Assembly (NCBI RefSeq): GCF_001885585.1
Contig: NZ_LSRP01000001.1
Coordinates: forward strand, 62,001 to 126,000
DNA length: 64,000 bases
Direction: 5' to 3'
Origin: Pararhizobium antarcticum
GTDB lineage: Bacteria > Pseudomonadota > Alphaproteobacteria > Rhizobiales > Rhizobiaceae
Shown here: positions 19,023 to 27,312 of the stretch, piece by piece
Layout of the letters: every line of letters starts with the position of its first letter
Position numbering within the stretch: position 1 is the stretch's first letter
The notes under the pieces: model-generated
What the model was told of the DNA's origin: nothing
The model's database searches: none
Seen by the model: the letters and a program-made list of their open reading frames with translations, nothing else
Translations under genes and position numbers: made by a program

Positions 19023-20396
19023 TCAGCCCGGTTTATGATTGCCCTTCGGAAACTGTTCGGCCAGCGCCTTGTACCAGTGGGCGCTCTTTTTGAGGGTGCG
19101 CACCTGCGTCTGGTAATCGACATGGACGATGCCAAAACGCATGCGGTATCCTTCCGCCCATTCGAAATTGTCCATGAGGCTCCAGGCGAAATAGCCTTTC
19201 ATCGGATAGCCCTCGGTGATCAGATCGGCGGTGACGGAAAGATGGTCGGAAATGTAGTCGAGCCGCGGCTGGTCATTGACAACGCCATTCTCGACATCCA
19301 TGTTGTAGCTGGCGCCGTTTTCCGTGATGTAGCAGTCCGGCATTGCATATTCGGCGTTCAACTTGCGCACGACATCACCCAGTGCCTGCGGAAAGACTTC
19401 CCAGCCAATATCGGTCCTGACGTCGCTGACAAACTTGGCGCCGACCGTCGCCGGATAGTCCGCACCGGGCGTCGGATCGTGGCTGACGCGCATCGGCGTG
19501 TAGTAATTGAGGCCCCACCAGTCGAGCTTCTGGCCGATGGTTTCCATATCACCGGGCTCGATGGCCGGCATGCGGTGGCCAAGCGCGCTCATGAAACCTT
19601 CGGGATATTGTCCCTTGAAGACGGGGCCGAAAAACACGCCATTGTGGAAATCGAAGGCGCGATCCGCCGCCGCCGTGTCCTCGGCGCTATCGCTGCCAGC
19701 ATAGACATGCATGGGATTGAAAACGAGGCCAACCGGAAGGTCGGGACGCTCCGCACGGATGGCTGCAACACCGAGGCCATGGGCGAGATTGGTGAAATGC
19801 AGCGCATGCAGCGCCGCGTCCATATTGCGCTCGCCCGGCGCATGCACGCCCATGAGGTGGCTGAGCCAGACGGAACACCAGGGCTCGTTGAAGGTCGCCA
19901 CCGAATCCAGCCGGTCGCCCAGCCGCTGGATGACGGTCTTGGCATAACGCTGGTAGGCATAGGCGGTTGTCCGCGATGTCCAGCCGCCGTCGCCCATCAG
20001 CGCCAGCGGCAGGTCCCAGTGGTAGAGCGTCGCGAACGCCTTGATGCCTCGCGCCTTCAGTCCATCGACGAGGCGCTCGTAGAAATCCAGCCCCTTCTCG
20101 TTGACCGGTCCCGTGCCCTCGGGAATGATCCGCGGCCAGGCAATCGAGAACCGGTAAGCCTCGACGCCCAGCGAGTGGATCAGATCGAGATCGGCTTCGA
20201 GGCGGTTGTAGTGATCGCAGGCGACGTCGCCATTGTGACCCTTGTAAACCCTGCCCGGCATATTCGAGAAGGCGTCCCAGATGGAGGCTTTGCGGCCGTC
20301 CACCTTCGTCGCGCCTTCAATCTGGAAGGCCGCCGTGGCGACACCGAACATGAAATCACCGGGAAAACGTGCGGCAAGAGTTTTGGGATCGATCAT
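19023..20396 (-). CDS. Beta-glucosidase, glycoside hydrolase family 1
   Basis: A 457-residue GH1 enzyme that releases terminal glucose or related sugars from beta-glycosides by a retaining mechanism. The acid/base glutamate is in TFNEPWCSVWL near residue 165 and the nucleophile in YITENGAS near residue 355. The N-terminal FMFGVATAAFQIEG and C-terminal GYFAWSLMDNFEWAEGY are family hallmarks. The start is put at 20396 because GGAG lies at the right distance; the ATG at 20414 overlaps that site. No signal peptide, so it acts on imported glycosides in the cytosol. A palindromic operator lies 20 bases upstream. Confidence 0.93.
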   Translation of the reverse strand: MIDPKTLAARFPGDFMFGVATAAFQIEGATKVDGRKASIWDAFSNMPGRVYKGHNGDVACDHYNRLEADLDLIHSLGVEAYRFSIAWPRIIPEGTGPVNEKGLDFYERLVDGLKARGIKAFATLYHWDLPLALMGDGGWTSRTTAYAYQRYAKTVIQRLGDRLDSVATFNEPWCSVWLSHLMGVHAPGERNMDAALHALHFTNLAHGLGVAAIRAERPDLPVGLVFNPMHVYAGSDSAEDTAAADRAFDFHNGVFFGPVFKGQYPEGFMSALGHRMPAIEPGDMETIGQKLDWWGLNYYTPMRVSHDPTPGADYPATVGAKFVSDVRTDIGWEVFPQALGDVVRKLNAEYAMPDCYITENGASYNMDVENGVVNDQPRLDYISDHLSVTADLITEGYPMKGYFAWSLMDNFEWAEGYRMRFGIVHVDYQTQVRTLKKSAHWYKALAEQFPKGNHKPG

Positions 20397-20416
20397 AGGA
20401 GGCTCCAGCGGCAAAT

Positions 20417-20430
20417 CTGTAACGTTGCAG
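20417..20430. promoter_or_regulatory. LacI-type operator in front of the beta-glucosidase gene
   Basis: CTGTAACGTTGCAG is an inverted repeat with one imperfect pair around an AACGTT core. It shares this core and its flanks with the site at 23319-23334 in front of the sugar isomerase gene, which suggests one regulator binds both. It lies just upstream of the beta-glucosidase start. Confidence 0.55.
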
Positions 20431-20469
20431 TAAAAGGCTATGTAGAAATGTCAACCTCCGTTCCGACCA

Positions 20470-20718
20470 TCATACTTCCGGAAACAGCTTGGTTGTGAGA
20501 CGAGTCAGCACTTCTTTTCCGCTTTTCGTCCGCCCCTCACCAGCATGCGCAAGGCCCCGCGCGATGGAAAGGTCGAGTGCCGTAAGGCGTTTTTCACGCT
20601 CCTCGATCATTCGAATACCTTCCCGCAGCACTTCACTGCGGGAATTGTACCGTCCGCTTTTCACAAGATCTGTCACATAGTCTTCCAGATGACGCCCGAG
20701 ATTCGCACTGCTCGCCAT
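20470..20718 (-). CDS. ParD-like ribbon-helix-helix antitoxin without a partner toxin
   Basis: An 82-residue protein whose N-terminal segment (LGRHLEDYVTDLVKSGRYNSRSEVLREGIRMIEEREKR, about residues 7-45) is the ParD/CC2985-type ribbon-helix-helix DNA-binding domain. The C-terminal tail would normally neutralise a ParE toxin. ParE genes normally follow directly and overlap, but only 74 bases of noncoding sequence separate it from the beta-glucosidase start, and no toxin frame is open there. It is thus an orphan antitoxin, perhaps left by toxin loss, or a stand-alone regulator. Confidence 0.8.
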   Translation of the reverse strand: MASSANLGRHLEDYVTDLVKSGRYNSRSEVLREGIRMIEEREKRLTALDLSIARGLAHAGEGRTKSGKEVLTRLTTKLFPEV

Positions 20719-20801
20719 GCCCGCTTCCTATGTCGCAATGAACAGGTTTTAGTAACTGTTAGCATAGCAGGAGGCAGATGCCTCGGGAAGATCACACGCA
20801 A

Positions 20802-21986
20802 TCAGACCTTCACCCAGGCTCCGTTGCGCTTCGAGGACTGCACGCAGGCATCGACGAAGACCATGCCCTTCATGCCGTCGTCGATGGTCGGGTAGATGAC
20901 CGCCGGATCAACCGCCACACCCTTGCGCCGGGCATAAATGGCGCGGGCGGCTTCGGTGTAGATGGTGGCGAAGCCCTCGAGGTAACCTTCCGGATGGCCC
21001 GACGGAATGCGGCTGACGCGGGCGCTGGCAGGTCCCGAACCCGCCCCGCCGCGGGTAATCAGCCGCTTCGGTTCGCCGAACGGCGTGTACCAGAGGTAGT
21101 TCGGGTCCTTCTGGGTCCATTCGAGCCCGCCCTGGGTGCCGTAGACGCGGACCATAAGGCCGTTCTCGTGGCCGGGAGCAACCTGGCTGCACCACAACAT
21201 GCCCTTGGCCCGCTGGCCGTCCTTCGCCTTGAAGCGCATCATCACATGGGCATTGTCGTCGAGCGCCCGGCCCTCGACAAAACTGTCGAGATCGGCGGCA
21301 AGCTCTTCCAGGTCGAGGCCGGACACAAAGGCACCGAGATTATAGGCGTGAGTGCCGATATCACCGGTGGAACCGCCGGCGCCTGATTTTGACGGATCGG
21401 TCCGCCATGCCGCCTGCTTCTGGCCGGATTGCTCAATATTCTCGGTCAGCCAGTCCTGCGGATATTCCATCTGCACCAGACGGACCGCTCCGATATCGCC
21501 ATTGGCAATCATCTCGCGGGCCTGGCGCACCATTGGATAACCGGTGTAGTTGTGGGTCAGAACAAACAGCGCATCGCTTTCGTCGGCGAGTTTCTTCAGC
21601 TTGCGCGCATCGGAAAGCGTCGAGGTCAACGGTTTATCGCAGATGACGTGAATGCCGCGCTTGAGAAACTCCCTCGCGGCCTCGTAATGCACATGGTTCG
21701 GCGTGACGATCGCAACCGCTTCGATGCCGTTCTTCAGCTTGGCTTCGCGGATCGCCATTTCCTTGAAATCCGAATAGCTGCGCGCCGGATCAAGACCGAG
21801 TTCCGCACCGGAGGCCTTGGCCTTTTCCGGCGTTGACGAGAGGGCGCCGGCCACCAGTTCGAAATGATCGTCAAGCCGTGCGGCCATGCGGTGGACCGCG
21901 CCGATGAACGCACCGGAGCCGCCGCCGACCATGCCAAGGCGAATGCGCTTCTCGCGTGTTTCCGAAGAGCTTCCTTCGATTGCCAT
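20802..21986 (-). CDS. Gfo/Idh/MocA-family NAD(P)-dependent sugar oxidoreductase
   Basis: A 394-residue oxidoreductase with the N-terminal Rossmann motif GMVGGGSGAFIG near residues 18-29 and the conserved VTPNHVHYEAA and ICDKPLT segments (catalytic Lys in EKP-like CDKP). The second half contains GGSTGDIGTHAYN, with the His usual for substrate binding. Such enzymes oxidise or reduce sugar and inositol hydroxyls, often at C3 of glycosides. The start at 21986 has CAGGAGAC upstream; an earlier codon at 22046 adds residues without homology. It ends the catabolic gene set that begins with the ABC importer, 179 bases after the isomerase gene with a RIME-like repeat between. Confidence 0.9.
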   Translation of the reverse strand: MAIEGSSSETREKRIRLGMVGGGSGAFIGAVHRMAARLDDHFELVAGALSSTPEKAKASGAELGLDPARSYSDFKEMAIREAKLKNGIEAVAIVTPNHVHYEAAREFLKRGIHVICDKPLTSTLSDARKLKKLADESDALFVLTHNYTGYPMVRQAREMIANGDIGAVRLVQMEYPQDWLTENIEQSGQKQAAWRTDPSKSGAGGSTGDIGTHAYNLGAFVSGLDLEELAADLDSFVEGRALDDNAHVMMRFKAKDGQRAKGMLWCSQVAPGHENGLMVRVYGTQGGLEWTQKDPNYLWYTPFGEPKRLITRGGAGSGPASARVSRIPSGHPEGYLEGFATIYTEAARAIYARRKGVAVDPAVIYPTIDDGMKGMVFVDACVQSSKRNGAWVKV

Positions 21987-22030
21987 AAGAGTGTCTCCTG
22001 AATATCCATTGTGTTCGTAGAGGGTTTCGG

Positions 22031-22158
22031 CCCCTCTTCTCCCCAACGGGGAGAAGTGCCGAGCGAATGCGAGGCGATGAAGGGGCTACCGGCAGTTTCT
22101 GACAGGCGCTGCTCCCTCATCCGGCCCTTCGGGCGACCTTCTCCCCGCCGGGGAGAAA
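22031..22158. repeat. RIME-like palindromic intergenic mosaic repeat, copy 1
   Basis: Two GC-rich hairpins (CTTCTCCCC..GGGGAGAAG at the left, CTTCTCCCC..GGGGAGAA at the right) flank a conserved middle with GTGCCGAGCGAATGCGAGGC and CTCATCCGGCCC. The same layout and nearly the same bases recur at 40701-40833. It resembles the Rhizobium-specific intergenic mosaic elements. It sits between the isomerase and oxidoreductase genes without breaking either. Confidence 0.8.
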
Positions 22159-22164
22159 AAGTAG

Positions 22165-23217
22165 CTAAAGCCCCAGCATGCGCCGGTTGGCCGCGTCGTC
22201 CGTGCCTGTGTCGGCGAAGTCGTCGAAGGCTTTTTCGGTGACGCGGATGATGTGGTGCCTCACGAACTCGGCGCCTTCGCGGGCTCCGTCTTCGGGATGC
22301 TTCAGCGCGCATTCCCATTCGACCACGGCCCAGCCGTCAAAATCATGGGCCGTCAGCTTGGAGAACACCGCGCCGAAATCGACCTGGCCGTCGCCCGGCG
22401 AGCGGAAGCGCCCGGCGCGATTGACCCAGCCCTGGTAACCGCCATAGACGCCCTGGCGCCCGGTCGGATTGAACTCGGCATCCTTGACGTGGAACATCTT
22501 GATGCGCTCGTGATAGATGTCGATGTTGTCGAGATAATCCAGGCATTGCAGGATGTAATGCGAGGGGTCGTAGAGCATGTTTGCGCGCGGATGGTTGCCG
22601 ACGCGCTCGAGGAACATCTCGAAGGTGACGCCGTCATGCAGGTCTTCACCGGGGTGGATCTCATAGGCGACGTCAACGCCGCACTCTTCCGCATGGTCGA
22701 GGATCGGCGTCCAGCGGCGGGCCAGCTCGTCAAAAGCGGTCTCAACCAGACCGGCCGGGCGCTGCGGCCAGGGATACATGAAGGGCCAGGCCAGTGCGCC
22801 CGAGAAGGTCGCATGCGCCTTGATGCCGAGATGTTTGGATGCTGTCAGCGCCATCTTGACCTGCTCGACCGCCCACTCCTGGCGCGCCTTCGGATTTCCG
22901 CGCACTTCCGGTGCTGCAAAACCGTCGAATGCCTCGTCATAGACAGGATTGACCGCGACCAGCTGGCCCTGGAGATGGGTCGAAAGCTCGGTCACCTCGA
23001 TGCCGTTCTCGCGCGCCTTGCCGGCGAATTCGTCGCAATAATCCTTGGACGTCGCGGCCTTCTTCAGGTCGATCAACTGGCTCGCCCAGGTCGGAACCTG
23101 CACGCCGACATAGCCGCAATCGGCCGCCCATTTCGTGATCGCATCCCATGAATTGAAGGGCGCGGCATCGCCTGCAAATTGTCCGAGAAAGAGCGCGGGG
23201 CCCTTGATGGTCTTCAT
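22165..23217 (-). CDS. TIM-barrel sugar phosphate isomerase/epimerase-like protein (AP endonuclease 2 fold)
   Basis: A 350-residue protein of the xylose-isomerase-like TIM barrel group that includes IolE, hydroxypyruvate isomerases and glycoside-cleaving enzymes. Metal-ligand segments are visible as VAYEIHPGE, NMLYDPSH and IKMFHVKDAEF, and VEWECA near the end. The start at 23217 has GGAGGAGACG upstream. It is followed by the Gfo/Idh/MocA oxidoreductase, a pairing common in catabolism of inositol, keto-sugars and glycosides. A LacI-type operator with an AACGTT core lies about 100 bases upstream, so it likely has its own promoter. The substrate is not determined. Confidence 0.88.
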   Translation of the reverse strand: MKTIKGPALFLGQFAGDAAPFNSWDAITKWAADCGYVGVQVPTWASQLIDLKKAATSKDYCDEFAGKARENGIEVTELSTHLQGQLVAVNPVYDEAFDGFAAPEVRGNPKARQEWAVEQVKMALTASKHLGIKAHATFSGALAWPFMYPWPQRPAGLVETAFDELARRWTPILDHAEECGVDVAYEIHPGEDLHDGVTFEMFLERVGNHPRANMLYDPSHYILQCLDYLDNIDIYHERIKMFHVKDAEFNPTGRQGVYGGYQGWVNRAGRFRSPGDGQVDFGAVFSKLTAHDFDGWAVVEWECALKHPEDGAREGAEFVRHHIIRVTEKAFDDFADTGTDDAANRRMLGL

Positions 23218-23294
23218 CTGTCGTCTCCTCCGTCGAAAGATGGCCGCTCATCCCGGCCAGATCGATCTGTTTTTGATCTGCGTTCGGCTGACTG

Positions 23295-23338
23295 GCTCGA
23301 TCGAGCAAAACAGCGTCACCTGAAACGTTGCAGGTTTC
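23295..23338. promoter_or_regulatory. Operator region upstream of the sugar isomerase gene
   Basis: CCTGAAACGTTGCAGG at 23319-23334 is a palindrome with one imperfect pair around AACGTT and matches the operator of the beta-glucosidase gene. A separate perfect 12-base palindrome, GCTCGATCGAGC, lies at 23295-23306. Both are in the 242-base gap that holds the promoter for the isomerase and oxidoreductase genes. Confidence 0.55.
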
Positions 23339-23408
23339 GGGGAAAGCTATCATAACTTCGCCGACCGGCAACCGGAACAATGTCGATTTTCGGAATTTTC
23401 CGCCGCTG

Positions 23409-23441
23409 AAAAGCCGCCCGCAGCATCCTGCTACGGGCGGC
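23409..23441 (-). terminator. Intrinsic terminator after the substrate-binding protein gene
   Basis: A strong stem of GCCGCCCG with CGGGCGGC, extended by AGCA/TGCT, ends on the minus strand in TTTT. It lies 19 bases past the stop of the periplasmic binding protein gene at 23460. It closes the ABC importer operon and separates it from the isomerase gene. Confidence 0.8.
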
Positions 23442-23459
23442 CCACGCGTCAGGTCCTGA

Positions 23460-24410
23460 TTAGAAAGGCGAGTCCGGGAAGTAGTAGTTGGCAGCATTAT
23501 CCTTGGTGATCAGGGTTGCGTCGATCGTGTAGGTGCCGCTGACGGGAACCTGGCTGTAAAGCGCAGCCGCCGTCATTTCCATGGCGGTACCAACCATTGC
23601 CGGCGGATAGAGAACGTCGACCGGGATCATCGTGTCGCCGTCCATGACCTTCTTGATCATGTCCTTGGAACCGGCACCGCCGACGACATACTTGATGTCC
23701 GTGCGCTTCGACTGAGCGATGGCCTCGAGTACGCCGACGGCCATATCGTCATCCTGGCACCATACGACATCGATCTTCTGATACTTGGTCAGATAGTCCT
23801 GCATCACCTTGAAGGCATCGTCGCGGTTCCAGTTGCCGAACTGGCGATCGAGAACCTTGACGTTGGAGCCGGCAATACCCTTGTCGAAACCGTCCTGGCG
23901 CTGCTGGTCGATCGGGATCGGCAGGCCGCGAATGACGACGACTTCGGCATCCGGCGTGGTTTCGGCGATGTATTTGCCGGCGACTTCGCCCAGTGCCGGG
24001 TTGTTACCCGCGACATAGAGGTCACGCACAGTGCTGTCATTGACGCTCGGCGCGCGGTCGACGATCGTCACGAACTTGCCGGCATCCTTGACTTCCTTGA
24101 TGGCGTTGACCAGCGGATCCGGATCGGACGGCAGGATGACGAGGGCATCGATGCCCTGCACCGCAAGGTCCTGCACCGCATTGGCCTGCGTCGCCGGATC
24201 GGGCGACGTCTTGACGATGACGTTCAGGCCGGGATGTTCGGCCATCAGAAGCTTGGCGACACGCTCGGCATGAAACACGACGCCTGCCGTCCAGCCATGG
24301 TCGGCGGCCGGGATCGAAACGCCGATCGTCTTTGTCTCCTGGGCCTGCACTGTGCTGGCAAAGGCAAGCGCCACTGCCGCAACGGTCAGGCTCAACATTG
24401 TCTTACGCAT
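23460..24410 (-). CDS. Periplasmic sugar-binding protein of a ribose-type ABC importer
   Basis: A 316-residue protein with a signal peptide (residues 1-23, ending TVQAQ) followed by a type I periplasmic-binding domain (TKTIGVSIPAADHGWTAGV, then DALVILPSDPDPLVNAIKE). It belongs to the RbsB-like pentose/hexose binding group. The start at 24410 is taken because it opens the signal peptide and is preceded by GGGAGGACTATC. It is the last gene of a three-gene importer with the permease and the double ATPase upstream. Sugar specificity cannot be read. A terminator follows. Confidence 0.93.
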   Translation of the reverse strand: MRKTMLSLTVAAVALAFASTVQAQETKTIGVSIPAADHGWTAGVVFHAERVAKLLMAEHPGLNVIVKTSPDPATQANAVQDLAVQGIDALVILPSDPDPLVNAIKEVKDAGKFVTIVDRAPSVNDSTVRDLYVAGNNPALGEVAGKYIAETTPDAEVVVIRGLPIPIDQQRQDGFDKGIAGSNVKVLDRQFGNWNRDDAFKVMQDYLTKYQKIDVVWCQDDDMAVGVLEAIAQSKRTDIKYVVGGAGSKDMIKKVMDGDTMIPVDVLYPPAMVGTAMEMTAAALYSQVPVSGTYTIDATLITKDNAANYYFPDSPF

Positions 24411-24524
24411 GATAGTCCTCCCATAATTCAGGTCTGGTTTTCGGGCCGGGCGACCTGTTGACCCGGCTGTTTCCTTGCAGTTCCAGGCGCAAACCGCGCG
24501 CACTCTTGCTGGACTTGCCTGGCC

Positions 24525-25529
24525 TCACGATTTCCGTACCAGCGAGCGCTGGACGAGCATCGCAATGATGATGATCGAGCCCTGGATGGCGCCGATCAGG
24601 TATTCGCTGATGAAATTGGACAGCAGCATGATGTTGCCGACCAGTTCGAGGATGAAGGCACCGCAGATCGTGCCCCAGACCCGTCCGGCACCGCCCTTGA
24701 GCGCCGTGCCGCCAACGACGACGGCCGTGATCGCCTGCAACTCCCAGAGAATGCCGGTTGTTGCCGAGGTGGAGCCGAGCCGCGGAACGTAAAGCAGCAC
24801 CGCAATGGCAACGCAGAGCCCCTGGATGACAAAGGCAATAGTGCGCACACGATTGACCGCGATGCCGGAGTAACGGGCGACATCGCTGTTGGAACCGACG
24901 GCCACGACATGCCGGCCATAGCGGGTGCGGTAGAGAATGAACGCCGCGATCCCTGTGACGAGAAAAATCACCGCAATCGGCACCGGAATGCCGAGGATCG
25001 AACCGAAATAGACGGGGCGATACAGCGCCTGCAGTTCCGGTTCGCGCAACGTGATTGCGCCGCCCTGCGACAGCCAGGTTGTCAGGCCGCGATAGATGCC
25101 CATGGTGCCCAGCGTTGCAATGAAAGGCTCGATCCGACCGACCGTGGTGATCAGGCCGTTTGCAAGACCGCAGGCACCGCCGACGAAGACGGCAAAGACC
25201 ACGGCCGCCGTCAGCATCAGCGCCGGGTCGGCAATCACCCCGGAATTCATGAAAAGGATCATCACGCTGGCAACGAAGGCGACCATCGAGCCGACGGACA
25301 GATCGAGATCACCAGACGAAATCACAAAGGTTGCACCGACGGCGATGATGGCGATGAAGGCGCTGCGTGTCGCGACATTGGCAAGGTTCGTCACGCCGAT
25401 GAAATTCGGGTTGACCAGCGCGCCCACGACCAGGAGCAGAGCCAGCGCTGCAAACGGTGCGACAGCCCGAAGATCGATATCCCGCCAGCTGCGACGACGA
25501 ATGTCCCTGGTTTCCTCATTGACGCTCAT
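24525..25529 (-). CDS. Ribose-type ABC sugar transporter permease
   Basis: A 334-residue permease with eight to ten predicted membrane helices. Family hallmarks are GATFVISSGDLDLSVGSMVA near residues 63-82 and RYGRHVVAVGSNSDVARYSGIAV near residues 203-225, which form the cytoplasmic coupling region. A second hallmark, AVVVGGTALKGGAGRVWGT, lies near residues 265-285. The start at 25529 has GGGAGG upstream. It works with the ATPase at 25620-27146 and the binding protein at 23460-24410 as a homodimer in the inner membrane. Confidence 0.93.
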   Translation of the reverse strand: MSVNEETRDIRRRSWRDIDLRAVAPFAALALLLVVGALVNPNFIGVTNLANVATRSAFIAIIAVGATFVISSGDLDLSVGSMVAFVASVMILFMNSGVIADPALMLTAAVVFAVFVGGACGLANGLITTVGRIEPFIATLGTMGIYRGLTTWLSQGGAITLREPELQALYRPVYFGSILGIPVPIAVIFLVTGIAAFILYRTRYGRHVVAVGSNSDVARYSGIAVNRVRTIAFVIQGLCVAIAVLLYVPRLGSTSATTGILWELQAITAVVVGGTALKGGAGRVWGTICGAFILELVGNIMLLSNFISEYLIGAIQGSIIIIAMLVQRSLVRKS

Positions 25530-25619
25530 ATTTTAGACCTGCCTCCCGCAGTATTTTTGTGGCCCATTATCCCCGGGCGCTTTGTTTTTGACCTGATTTC
25601 AAAGCTGAAAGCGCCGCGT

Positions 25620-27146
25620 TCAGGCCGCCTGCTTCTTCTTCAACCCGGCCGCATAGCGCATGATCTCCTGCTCGGAGATCTCATCGCCCTCGAGCACGCC
25701 GACGATCCGTCCCTCCCGCATCACGGCGACCCGCGTGCAAAGGCCGATAATCTCAGGCATTTCCGACGACACGACGATGATCGACTTGCCGTCCCGGGCC
25801 AGCGCCGAAATAAAATGATAGATCTGCTGCTTGGTGCCGACATCGATGCCGCGCGTCGGCTCGTCGATGATGATGATATCAGGCTCGGTCTCCATGACCT
25901 TGGCGAGAAGCAGCTTCTGCTGGTTGCCGCCGGACATCCGGCGCGCAACGATGCTGCCGTCGCGGACACGGATATCGAAGCGCCGCCGGGCGCGGACCAA
26001 AGCTGCTGCCTCGCTGGACGGGTTGAGATAACCGAGCTTGCCGTGCCGATCGAGCGATTGCAGCGTCAGATTGGCAGTCATGCCGGAGTTCAGCAGCAGA
26101 CCCTTGGATTTGCGATCCTTCGTCATATAGGCAAGGCCGCAGCGGTTCGTCGCATGGACGTCACCAGACAGCACCGTCTCCCCCTTGATGACCACCTCGC
26201 CGGCGTGGCGGGACCGCAGACCGGCGACCGCTTCCATCAATTCCGTGCGACCAGAGCCGATCAGGCCGGAAAACCCGAGTATCTCGCCCTTGCGCACCTC
26301 GAAACTCGCATCCTGCACATAGGATGTCGAAAGCGACCGCACATCGAGCATGACCTGCTCGTCGACATCAGGCTCGTTCTTGGCCGGGTAGAGACTGGAA
26401 AGCTCACGCCCGACCATGAGCTGGGCAATCGATTCTCCGTCAAGAATCGATGTCGGCGATGTCTTGATCCACTGGCCGTCGCGCAAAACCGTGACGCGGT
26501 CCGTCAGCTCCATGACCTCGTCCAGCTTGTGCGACACGAAGACGAAGCTTGTGCCCTTGTCGCGCAGCTTGCGCACCTGCCGGAACAGGAAATTGGTTTC
26601 CTCGCGCGACAGGACCGCAGTCGGCTCGTCCATGAATACGACCCGGGCATCGCGACTGATGGCTTTGGCGATTTCGACCATCTGCTTGTCTGCGATCGAC
26701 AGCGAACTGATCATGGCGTTCTCGTCCACATGCGAGCCGAGCTGGTCGAGCACGCGACGCGTCTCGGACCGCATATGCCGGCGATCAAGCATGCCGAAGC
26801 GCGTTACCTCGCGACCGAGAAACAGGCTTTCGGTGACCGTCAGATGGTCTGCAAGATTAAATTCCTGGTGGATGATGACGATGCCGAGCGCCTCGGCGGC
26901 GCCATTCGGCGGCAGCGTCACGGGCTTCCCGTCGAGCAGGATTTCCCCAGACGTCGGCTGTTCGAAACCGGAGAGAACCTTGACCAGCGTCGACTTTCCA
27001 GCGCCGTTTTCGCCCATCAGCGCATGGATCTCTCCCGCCCGCAGTTCGAAATTGACGCTGAACAGGACCTGCACACCGCTGAACGACTTGCTGATGCGTT
27101 TTGCGCACAGCACAACGGCGCCAGCGTCGACGGTCTTCGAATCCAT
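25620..27146 (-). CDS. Ribose-type ABC sugar transporter ATPase (two nucleotide-binding domains)
   Basis: A 508-residue double ATPase of the RbsA/MglA type. The first domain has Walker A GENGAGKST near residues 43-51, and the second has the degenerate family form GLIGSGRTEL near residues 288-297. The second signature region RMSGGNQQKLLLAK and the second Walker B IIIDEPTRGID are intact. The start at 27146 follows GGGAGGAAGCC; the open frame runs 82 codons further upstream through the operator region and is not coding. It is the first gene of the importer operon, 38 bases from a double LacI-type operator. Confidence 0.95.
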   Translation of the reverse strand: MDSKTVDAGAVVLCAKRISKSFSGVQVLFSVNFELRAGEIHALMGENGAGKSTLVKVLSGFEQPTSGEILLDGKPVTLPPNGAAEALGIVIIHQEFNLADHLTVTESLFLGREVTRFGMLDRRHMRSETRRVLDQLGSHVDENAMISSLSIADKQMVEIAKAISRDARVVFMDEPTAVLSREETNFLFRQVRKLRDKGTSFVFVSHKLDEVMELTDRVTVLRDGQWIKTSPTSILDGESIAQLMVGRELSSLYPAKNEPDVDEQVMLDVRSLSTSYVQDASFEVRKGEILGFSGLIGSGRTELMEAVAGLRSRHAGEVVIKGETVLSGDVHATNRCGLAYMTKDRKSKGLLLNSGMTANLTLQSLDRHGKLGYLNPSSEAAALVRARRRFDIRVRDGSIVARRMSGGNQQKLLLAKVMETEPDIIIIDEPTRGIDVGTKQQIYHFISALARDGKSIIVVSSEMPEIIGLCTRVAVMREGRIVGVLEGDEISEQEIMRYAAGLKKKQAA

Positions 27147-27183
27147 GGCTTCCTCCCAGCGGCTCCCATCCGCGTGGAGAGCT

Positions 27184-27220
27184 ATGTAAACCTTTACATA
27201 CATCATGTAAAGGTTTACAT
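27184..27220. promoter_or_regulatory. Tandem LacI-type operators of the sugar importer
   Basis: ATGTAAACCTTTACAT at 27184-27199 and its exact reverse complement ATGTAAAGGTTTACAT at 27205-27220 stand 21 bases apart centre to centre, two helical turns. They lie between the importer ATPase start (27146) and the divergent LacI-family gene (27313). This is the expected place for repression of the importer and autoregulation. Confidence 0.8.
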
Positions 27221-27312
27221 CGGGACTTATCAGTGAATTCCGCGACGCACGGTTTGACCTCGGTGGAACTCTGTGTAGTGTCCCGCCGAGACCGAACCCA
27301 AGGCAGAGCGCA

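Noticed and set aside
24909-27236. A 775-codon plus-strand open frame opposite the importer genes
   Set aside because: It is a shadow of the permease and ATPase genes. Its His/Arg/Asp-rich composition is the usual antisense pattern.
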